A model generated the notes under the pieces. The model did no database searches. It was not told the DNA's origin and saw nothing but the letters and a program-made list of their open reading frames with translations. Shown here piece after piece: positions 34,527 through 40,600 of a DNA stretch of 40,600 nt; the stretch's first letter is position 1, and each line of letters starts with the position of its first letter. The stretch is from positions 1 to 40,600 of the forward strand of contig JAISZB010000126.1 of the NCBI GenBank assembly GCA_031269465.1, given 5' to 3'. The position numbers and the translations under genes are program-made. The stretch is from Clostridiales bacterium. Its GTDB lineage: Bacteria > Bacillota > Clostridia > Lachnospirales > WQUN01.

Positions 34527-34934
34527 TCAGAGGCGCTCCAATATCTTCAATTCAGGCAACCGCTGCGCCATCAGGTCAAAATCGCGGTCATTGTGCAGCA
34601 ACAGCAGGCCGCTCTCAATCGCCGTCAGCGCGATGAGCACGTCAATCGTGCCCCGAGGGGTGATGCCGCGGCGCCTCAACTCGAAGTACATTTGGGCCGC
34701 CTTCCCGTAAACTTCAAGCTCCTGCGGCAGATAGTGGATTGTCTGCGTGGACAGGTATTCGCGCAGGCGCGAATATTCCCCCTCGTTCCGCGCTCCTTGC
34801 AGAATCTCATGATATGTGTACGGTGAAATGCCGAACGGGATATCTGCTGCCAACACGCGGTCGAATATTTCTGTTTTAGCGTTGCCCTGCCCTTTGAGGT
34901 ATCCGATTAGAACTGACGTATCCACTAAAATCAT
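34527..34934 (-). CDS. vapC: VapC toxin (PIN-domain ribonuclease)
   Basis: 135 residues with the complete PIN active site: Asp5 (ILVDTSVLIGYL), Glu43 (YHEILQGAR), Asp98 (GTIDVLIALTAIE) and Asp116 (LHNDRDFDLMAQ). VapC toxins are metal-dependent RNases that cleave tRNA or rRNA when free of antitoxin. The ATG overlaps the antitoxin stop codon by four bases (ATGA). The gene is fully intact in a region of pseudogenes. A perfect 7-bp inverted repeat (GCGCCTC/GAGGCGC) spans its stop codon, without a T tract. Confidence 0.92.
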   Translation of the reverse strand: MILVDTSVLIGYLKGQGNAKTEIFDRVLAADIPFGISPYTYHEILQGARNEGEYSRLREYLSTQTIHYLPQELEVYGKAAQMYFELRRRGITPRGTIDVLIALTAIESGLLLLHNDRDFDLMAQRLPELKILERL

Positions 34935-35137
34935 AGGATCCGACCCTCACGGGCCGCTTTGTAGTCGTAGCCGTCCGCAAAGTCGACTCTGCCGCGAAGC
35001 TCAGAGAGATCGCGCCTTTCCAGCTTTGCGACATACTCTGCCAGCGCAGCATGCACGACGGCTTTCTTTGTTTTCAAACCAGACAGCGCAATGGCTTTTT
35101 CAACAAGAGACTCGTCTATGAAAATATTGGTTCGCAT
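34931..35137 (-). CDS. vapB: VapB-type antitoxin (ribbon-helix-helix)
   Basis: 68 residues from the ATG at 35137, preceded at eight bases by GGGGG. The longer frame to 35233 passes through the promoter and must be wrong. The N-terminus RTNIFIDESLVEKAIALSGL followed by KTKKAVVHAALAEYV is the ribbon-helix-helix DNA-binding fold of the VapB_antitoxin group. The acidic/aromatic tail (DFADGYDYKAAREGRIL) is the usual toxin-neutralising part. It neutralises VapC and with it represses the operon through the direct repeats at 35159-35178. Confidence 0.9.
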   Translation of the reverse strand: MRTNIFIDESLVEKAIALSGLKTKKAVVHAALAEYVAKLERRDLSELRGRVDFADGYDYKAAREGRIL

Positions 35138-35158
35138 TGAATATGCCCCCTTCATATT

Positions 35159-35178
35159 TATACACATAAGTATACACA
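35159..35178. promoter_or_regulatory. Probable VapBC operator (direct repeats)
   Basis: TATACACA at 35159-35166 and again at 35171-35178, 12 bp apart, so both fall on nearly the same helix face. They sit between the -10 box and the vapB RBS, as expected for ribbon-helix-helix autoregulation. Confidence 0.6.
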
Positions 35179-35206
35179 TTATAACGCGCCAGAGCATGCC
35201 TGTCAA
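35178..35206 (-). promoter_or_regulatory. Consensus promoter of vapBC
   Basis: On the minus strand TTGACA (35206-35201), 17 bases, TATAAT (35183-35178): perfect consensus in both boxes and spacing. Confidence 0.85.
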
Positions 35207-35828
35207 CACAGAACATTTCATTTTCGCAGGCATGGCGATGCATATCCTGCCAATGCGGTTGCGGAGCGCCCCTCCGATGAGCTTGAGCCACAGCTGGATG
35301 CGCCAGCGCCCATATTGACGCGCCTATGGCAATGTACTATGATTGCATCGTCCACTAATGTGGGCAGAGTAAAAAGCCATTTTTCCGCAGGAATGAAACC
35401 GCTTCTAACGGCTTGGAAAAGCCGCTTTGGAAGTGTTTTTTTTGTTCCCGGAAAACTAAGGAGGCAGAAAATGGCGTGCAAAACTGCACTGAGCCCGCAT
35501 CTGCAGCAGGCGCCCGAAGCGCTCCCCTCCAGAAAACCCGGCCTTTGGAGCGTAGAGGGACAATTGTGAACGCATCCTGAGTGTCGCCTACTGGCGCCTT
35601 GTGGTTGCCGCCAATGCGCTCACCATCTCTATGCGACCGGTCTTCGCTGCGGATCTTTGGATCAAGTTCAGCAAAATCAGAAGGACATCTACGGCAAACT
35701 GGTTGGGATATCCACCATTGTCGCGGTCACTCCCGCCGCCGTTGCGCTGCCTGTCCGCATGATCAGCCGCAACCAGTGCGCGGTGGAAGAGGCCTCACGC
35801 GCATGGCGGTAAGCAGACCGTCCTCTTC
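35207..35828. other. Degraded conjugative-element DNA
   Basis: At about 35680-35815 one plus-strand frame reads KDIYGKLVGISTIVAVTPAA followed by MISRNQCAVEEASRAW, resembling the small membrane subunit (VirB2/PrgI-like neighbourhood) of conjugative systems. Nothing is intact. Confidence 0.3.
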
Positions 35829-36335
35829 ATGGGGCGTTGGCTGGACGCACACGCATTGCCGCATAGCGACGGGCGCATGTTCTGCAAGAGCACGCTGCCC
35901 AACGAGGCGACGGAGCTGGCTGTAGGGCTCCTGCTGAACGAGTCTGGAAGGTACTTCTACGCCGAGTTCGACGACATCGACGGCGATGACCAGAACCGCC
36001 TGATGAACATTGCCGCTCGCGGCGGCAACCGTGACGGCGTAGCCCTGAGCTTTGTGGCGGAGCGGCTCTCCAAGCGGCCAGAGAGCTTCAAGATGCTAAT
36101 TCTCGTGTCCGATGGCCAGCCTTCAGACATCGGTTGCAGCGGAAGCGTGGCCGAGGAGGATCTGCTCGGCGTCAAGCGCAAATATGAGCGGAAAGGCGTC
36201 TTGTTCGTCGCCGCAATCGGGGACGACACGGAGAGCATTGAGCGGATCTACGAAGACGCGCTCATGGACTTCACCGACCTGGGCAGGCTCCCATTCGCGC
36301 TGGCCAAAGCTATCAAGAGGCATATCAAAATTTGA
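35829..36335 (+). pseudogene. VWA protein remnant (CobT/NorD-like C-terminal region)
   Basis: The frame reads MFCKSTLPNEATELAVGLLL, then NESG where the MIDAS DESGSM should be. It jumps straight to YAEFDDIDGDDQNRLMNIAA, ARGGNRDGVALSFVAERL and MLILVSDGQPSDIG, and ends KGVLFVAAIGDD, LGRLPFALAKAI. An in-frame deletion has removed about 40-50 residues of the VWA fold between the metal site and strand 3. The large N-terminal part is lost. The family includes activators of chelatases and nitric oxide reductase. No partner MoxR ATPase is present. Confidence 0.6.
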
Positions 36336-36730
36336 GTCGATGAACTCCGCTTTAAAGCCGGATTCTCATATCATTGAGCGAAAGAGATCATTACGCGCGA
36401 GTGTTTGCGGGAGGCCAGAGCAAATTGACGACCGAGCCGCGAAGGACTCATCGGCGCGATGGAAAATCGATGCAAGGGATGGCAAAGGCGCAGGCAAAGA
36501 AACCGCCGGCCGTATGCGGGTTCTGCGGAGGACATTACGCTGCGGCGCAAAACGGGAGAGCGGATGGCGCACTGACCATTGCTTGGCCCATGGAGGGAAT
36601 CCGGGAACGTATGATCCCAACCCGGAGCTTCGCCAGCGCGGCGCCGTTGATCCTGGCGCACTCCAGCAGGCCTTTGTATGCCGTTTCCCGCAGGTGGAAG
36701 TGTTGGTGCTGTCGCTCTTGATCGCACAAT
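36336..36730. other. No recognisable gene
   Basis: Several overlapping frames are open on both strands because of GC content; none has a recognisable motif or an RBS. Confidence 0.4.
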
Positions 36731-36793
36731 ATGCTTTTAGCCTGTAAAATGCTTAATTATAGCCAAATAGGACTGTTGCGCATTTAAGACTGT
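36731..36793. repeat. 62-bp inverted repeat, right copy
   Basis: ATGCTTTTAGCCTGTAAAAT then GCTTAATTATAGCCAAATAG then GACTGTTGCGCATTTAAGAC and TGT is the reverse complement of 32343-32404 with few changes. Confidence 0.85.
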
Positions 36794-36959
36794 ATGCGCA
36801 AGCCGTTCAGCCGGATGGCGAGGCCAAGGTATTTCGCCGCGTCCCTCACGGTCTCCTCGCTGATGCCAACCCCGAGCTTTGAGATATCGCCGTAAGGCCT
36901 TGCTACTCGTCCGTGAGCAGAAGGCATCTGCAGTCCACTCCAGCAAATGCGAAGGACTG

Positions 36960-37231
36960 CTCCGTGATTCCCGTCATTGGGCTGCTGGACGACCTCAAGG
37001 CCAAGCTGGACGAGAGGTTCGAGGGCAACGAGTTCGAAGGTGGCCACAGTGATCACGCTGACCGGAGCGGCGTTCACGATTGAGCGCGATAGCGGCGAAA
37101 AGATAGGGACGTTCAAGACTGATGAGTCGGGAAAAACCCTTGCGCCGAACTTGGCCAAGGGAACGTACATCGCTTCCGAAACCAACGTCCCTGAAGGTTG
37201 CATCAGAAACGAAGCGCAGAAGTCGTCCTAA
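36960..37231 (+). pseudogene. Cna-B/SpaA-like pilin domain fragment
   Basis: The frame reads ITLTGAAFTIERDSGEKIGT, FKTDESGKTLAPNLAKGTYI and ASETNVPEGCIRNEA, the prealbumin-like Cna-B repeat of Gram-positive pilins and adhesins (GTYxxxETxxPxGY pattern, with Tyr changed to Cys). There is no signal peptide, sortase motif or start. It lies directly before signal peptidase I copy 2, an arrangement typical of pilus loci. Confidence 0.5.
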
Positions 37232-37234
37232 CGT

Positions 37235-37650
37235 TTTCTTCGTCGGATACGTGACGACAAGTTCAATGGAGCCAGCATCCGGGAAGGTTAGCTGATTTTC
37301 GGAGTACGGTTCATTGGAGAGTTCAAGCGCGGCGATGTTGTTGCCTTTGAGCGCGACTGACGGTTTTTGGCCAAGCGGAACGCGTCGCTGCCAGGCGGCG
37401 CGGTTGAGGTCAACGGGGACATGTTGATATAGCGATTTTCATCAAATGTTACTTTTTTGGAGCTTGTTTATCCATTGAGTGATGAGAAATGCCGATTCGG
37501 CATTTCGCACTCGCTGTATAATCAAGCTCCAAAAAAGGTAATTATCTATGAAAATCAGTATAGTAACGGACGAACGCTTTTTCATGCTGGGCGGCGACGC
37601 AGGCGCATCCATTGGCTCCCGGCGCTGGGATGAGCCGTTTGCGCCAATTG
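37235..37650 (+). pseudogene. Signal peptidase I remnant, copy 2, split by a MITE-like repeat
   Basis: VTTSSMEPASGK keeps the catalytic serine box; then IFGVRFIGEFKRGDVVAFER, LAKRNASLPGGAVEVNGDML, and after the 131-bp insertion (37430-37560) ERFFMLGGDAGASIGSRRW. Two frameshifts and a stop (RD followed by TGA) also occur. It is 80% or more identical by eye to copy 1 at 33395-33670. Confidence 0.7.
37430..37560. repeat. Full MITE-like repeat in a mapped insertion site
   Basis: The 131-bp element TAGCGATTTTC...GAAAATCAGTA is flanked by TA at 37428-37429 and 37561-37562. The uninterrupted paralogue at 33586-33600 reads TTGATAGTGCC with a single TA, giving an empty site. The centre GAAATGCCGATTCGGCATTT is palindromic. 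Confidence 0.92.
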
Positions 37651-37891
37651 AGAGAATCTAGACGATGCTGCCGTTTAGTTCTTCAGGCGCCCAATCGGAA
37701 TAATGTATACTCCGTCATCCCTACGATAATCAAGCTCGGTTCCAGTCAATGCCATTAAAAAAGACGGTTCTTTTATCAGCTCTAACACTTATTATCGCAA
37801 GCGACAGGAAGCTATTGAAGCTCTCGGCTCAGTCTTATGGGGAGTACACCCCAACGGACTGTTTGGAGATTCTGGAACGGTTTTTCCCGGA

Positions 37892-39118
37892 TTAGTCTCC
37901 GGCCAACCGCACTTCCTTCAAGGGATACCAGAACGCCGCTTTCACGATAGTTCCCGTGTTCTCCCAGGAAAGATTCATATAGCTGAGCATTTTCTCATCT
38001 GAGAATAAATAGTCGCAGTAGTGCGGGATAACGCCTTCCGGGACGATGCCAATATAGTCGCGCCCGTTCAGCATGGCTTCCAATTCTCGCCCGTCCCGCA
38101 ACTGAACCGGCAGTCCATGCTCAGACAGCGCCAAGTAAAATTTAATGGTTTCAACGGAGCGGCCATGGCTGGAGCCCGCCAAAGAAAGCCACCACCCGCG
38201 CTCGTCACATGCGGGATACAGAGAGATGTGCGTGGAGTTGCCGCCCCGGCAGACCTCCCACGGATGGCCGCCGTATATCGTCTTATCATGAAACCATGCA
38301 TCAAACGCCTCTGCAGACTGTTCGTCCAAGTCGAGCAACCCGTCATGCCGCCCGTCTGCGTAGGCGCGGTACAATTCCCTCGGCGTCAGGTCTCCCGCGC
38401 CCTTGTAACAATTCGCCTCATAACCTAACCGGCAGCAATCGAAGAACAGACCCGCCGTCATTTCAGGCAGACGAGAGGCTGGCGATGACGCCAGCTGGCC
38501 ATCCATAAGTTCAGCGAACCGTTTGATCTCGTTCGGCGTGATATCTTGCAGATAGGCTTCTTTCTCACCGGCGAAAATGTCCCAATAGTTCTCCCGAAGA
38601 ATTTTCCCCACGCGTTTTCTGTAAGGCAAATACGCGTTTACATGCGCATTATAGGTACCGGCTTTCAGCGCGTTTATACTTTCATCTACGGCGGATAGCA
38701 ACCACCGGGCAAGTTCGGACCAATCAAGGTAGTATTCTCCCGGTTGGCCCGGCTGAATTTGGAAGGTAAGCTCGCCGTCCAGAAATATATAGCGAGTATC
38801 CTCATAGGACTGTGCTGCCAGCAGATACCATTTTTGAGGTTCTGGATATTCGGACAGCCAAAGCTCTCTGAATTCCTTCCAGCTCTCCACATCGCCCACG
38901 GCTAAAGCGTCCTCATAGTCGCCGAAATCCTCAATCGAACCGCGCCTGGCGGTGATCCACAGCTCACGCCGCTCATCTTCGCCGCAGACGGCGATTGCCT
39001 GTAATTTTTGCAACAGCGCGAGGATCAGTTCTTTTGTATTGTCGTCCGGAGAGGCTGGTACGGACGCAGCGCGATGTATCATGGTGTCCGCCTGCGGTGC
39101 GGACAGTGGATTTGTCAT
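37892..39118 (-). CDS. Unrecognised 408-residue cytoplasmic protein
   Basis: GGAGA lies seven bases before the ATG. There is no signal peptide or membrane helix. The protein is acidic and rich in Trp and Tyr (for example SWKEFRELWLSEYPEPQKWY, LDWSELARWLLSAVDE, PYRKRVGKILRENYWDIF). Central residues 170-300 contain FFDCCRLGYEANCYKG and DAWFHDKTIYGGHPWEVCRG, and residues 300-350 contain ISLYPACDERGWWLSLAG. The G-x-H-PWE and CRGGNS segments look like conserved functional loops. I have seen similar hypothetical proteins in Bacillota but cannot name the family. It is a single gene with no helpful neighbours. Confidence 0.7.
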   Translation of the reverse strand: MTNPLSAPQADTMIHRAASVPASPDDNTKELILALLQKLQAIAVCGEDERRELWITARRGSIEDFGDYEDALAVGDVESWKEFRELWLSEYPEPQKWYLLAAQSYEDTRYIFLDGELTFQIQPGQPGEYYLDWSELARWLLSAVDESINALKAGTYNAHVNAYLPYRKRVGKILRENYWDIFAGEKEAYLQDITPNEIKRFAELMDGQLASSPASRLPEMTAGLFFDCCRLGYEANCYKGAGDLTPRELYRAYADGRHDGLLDLDEQSAEAFDAWFHDKTIYGGHPWEVCRGGNSTHISLYPACDERGWWLSLAGSSHGRSVETIKFYLALSEHGLPVQLRDGRELEAMLNGRDYIGIVPEGVIPHYCDYLFSDEKMLSYMNLSWENTGTIVKAAFWYPLKEVRLAGD

Positions 39119-39605
39119 ATTGGATTCTCCTTTTTCGCGACATTTACCTTTTAATTTTTGGAGAGATCATGCCATAGATCCGGTCAAGCTCTTCGTGAGA
39201 ATACAAGTTTACGAACCAGGCCAAACAGCAACAGATTAGTCTGACCGCCAGTCTTATTCAAGACCAGGCTTTATCCCAGCTCGACTTTGTTCAGCGCACG
39301 GTTAAAATCTGTTTCCTGCTCTTCGCGGGTCACGAAGAAAACCGCGTTGAACTCTGTAGCAGAAAATCCGGTCGGAGAAGGTTTGGGTTAAAAAAGCAAT
39401 CACAAAAGTTGCTCCAAACGAGGATGAACTTAGATGAAACAGGGTGGCATATTTATTTTAGCCGCAGTCTTTAATCATCTTAACCGCTTTGAAAATCCAT
39501 TGCAAGGCCGCTCATAACGATAACTCGCAAAGCTGGATTGTTTGCGCCAGCTGAAAAAAGCGCAGGCCGCACTGGAGATCACTTTTATTTAACATACGTT
39601 TTCTC

Positions 39606-39650
39606 CAGTGCAGAGTCCTTTAGGATAAATGGATATATTTATAGATGCGG
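39606..39650 (+). repeat. Segment shared with 21345-21386
   Basis: CAGTGCAGAGTCCTTTAGGA then TAAATGGATA, and further GATGCGGGAGCGCC, matches the minus strand beside the iscB fragment at 20640-21345. Confidence 0.5.
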
Positions 39651-39802
39651 GAGCGCCGGGCAGAGTTCCAGATTGATCTTGAAAATATCAATTAAAGGAA
39701 GCCATTTGGATCCAGCAGGCCGCTTGCGGCTTGCCCGCTGGCAAAGCCGGCGGGCGGGGCGCACCCTTCCCTTGGGAGCTGAGGCCTAAAATCGGAGATT
39801 CA

Positions 39803-39890
39803 TACATTTAAAGCATTAAAACGTACATTTATAACCTTGATTCATGCAACGCTGATTCGTACATTTAAAACATCGGCTCATGCATTTAAA
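39803..39890 (+). repeat. Four degenerate TACATTTAAA motifs
   Basis: Copies begin at 39803, 39824, 39860 and 39881 (the last is TGCATTTAAA), three of them near a GATTCAT or GGCTCAT sequence. Spacing of 21 and 21 bases suggests a decayed tandem repeat. Confidence 0.4.
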
Positions 39891-40600
39891 GCGCCGATCT
39901 TTGAATTCCGAGCCATGCCCCCGCCTCAATTCCCAGCTGGGCGCCTGAAAAAACAGGGGGGCCTCCTGAATCGGATTCTTCGCGGCGAAGGAGGATGGGA
40001 GAGCAGGAAAGCCTGAATTTCAGCATTTCGTTGTAGTCTTTTGGGGCGCGCTTGACCGCTTGGATCGCCTCGGAGTGGCGGTGGAGTGGCTGCAGAATGA
40101 GAGTGCGAAGACGGAGAGCTGTACAAAGTCAACGGCAAATTCTTCTGCTGCGGAGCGCAGGCGAGGTACAACGCGAGAGCCAAGGCATATGCATGCGCTG
40201 CGTGCGGGAAGAGGCACGCAGTCTGATGGATGAGGGGGCGGGCGCAAAGCCTCCCGCCCCAAGAGATACCAGCAGCAGGGGGCGATCTAAAAATTTTAAA
40301 TGGCAAAATCGATTACTGTACGGATTCTTGGCGCCAGCGTAGCCGGGCAAAAACGGAGGAACACGAAGTGAAGACCGACACGCGGAGCCGTGGAATTTGA
40401 GAATTTGAGCGCCGCGTGGCAGACGCCGCAGGCGGCACTGCGCAATCATTGCCGTGAGTCTATGCGTTTCGCCGTTGCGATGATCAGCCGTTTTAGCGTA
40501 CAGTCTTGAAAGCTTGGCTTTCATGAAATCGCCTGGCTTCTTCCCGCTTTTCCCAGCGCCGGCCCTGCGCGCCGATGATTGATTCAACCGCTTTAATCGC

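Larger units (their letters stand above)
39119..40600. other. No intact gene; repeats and GC-rich hairpins
   Basis: 39606-39650 matches 21345-21386, and 39803-39890 holds four TACATTTAAA-type motifs. GC-rich stems occur at about 39738-39765 (GCCCGCTGGC/GCCGGCGGGC) and 40233-40260 (GGGGCGGG/CCCGCCCC). One plus-strand frame at about 40110-40210 (KVNGKFFCCGAQARYNARAK then ACAACGKRHA) looks like a zinc-ribbon remnant, without start or end. Confidence 0.45.

Noticed and set aside
35138..35233. Longer vapB starting at 35233
   Set aside because: It would translate through the consensus promoter and operator; the ATG at 35137 has the RBS.
391..37560. The many short palindromes as CRISPR repeats
   Set aside because: They are dispersed singly, differ in length, are not regularly spaced, have terminal inverted repeats with TA flanks, and no cas gene is present.
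40129..40587. 152-codon minus-strand frame
   Set aside because: Arg/Ser-rich composition expected from a GC-rich non-coding strand, no RBS, no domain.

Overview
The window looks like a chromosomal segment of a Bacillota (probably Clostridia-type) fermentative anaerobe. The signs are strong AGGAGG-type ribosome binding sites, consensus TTGACA/TATAAT promoters, a Bacillota-style LexA box, and genes usual in such organisms: a DUF4867-family protein, a YhfC-type membrane protein, an aldo/keto reductase with a C-terminal ferredoxin domain, and a GH95 glycosidase. Species cannot be named from the sequence. Coding density is low. About half of the 40.6 kb is intact genes; the rest is dead or dying mobile DNA.

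Layout of intact genes: 480-1592 TPR protein; 3526-6075 (minus) a two-gene unit of a membrane protein and a lipoprotein joining a binding-protein-like region to a von Willebrand A domain; 7809-10845 (minus) GH95 glycosidase and DUF4867 protein; 11868-12671 YhfC-like membrane protease homologue; 13826-14530 SDR enzyme lacking its catalytic lysine; 14986-16302 (minus) AAA/ABC-type ATPase; 17757-18032 small Cys-rich protein; 18324-19970 (minus) VOC protein and ferredoxin-fused aldo/keto reductase; 20490-20568 tRNA-Leu(UAG) with promoter and terminator; 21522-23062 (minus) Y-family polymerase translationally coupled to a small protein, behind a LexA-like box; 25027-27877 OmpR-type two-component system and a secreted protein; 32659-33300 IS607 serine recombinase; 34527-35137 (minus) vapBC; 37892-39118 (minus) unknown 408-aa protein.

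Three layers of mobile DNA lie between these genes. (1) A palindromic, MITE-like repeat of about 35-165 bp with TIRs related to TATACTGATTTGCATATG occurs about 20 times. Several copies sit inside former genes between TA dinucleotides, and one pair of duplicated pseudogenes gives a matched empty and filled site. (2) IscB (the IS200/IS605-associated ancestor of Cas9) is present as one nearly full-length frameshifted copy with its upstream HEARO/omega RNA, three C-terminal fragments, and one stand-alone HEARO flanked by element-end hairpins with the protein gene deleted. (3) From about 28 to 37.7 kb is a graveyard of gene remnants (histidine kinase, Uma2, helicase-like, signal peptidase I twice, Cna-B pilin-like, VWA). 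An intact IS607 recombinase and an intact vapBC module survive in it, and part of it is bracketed by a 62-bp inverted repeat.

No intact, clearly new defence or metabolic system was recognised. The most informative content is the repeat family with demonstrable insertion sites, and the IscB/HEARO decay series including a protein-less HEARO element.
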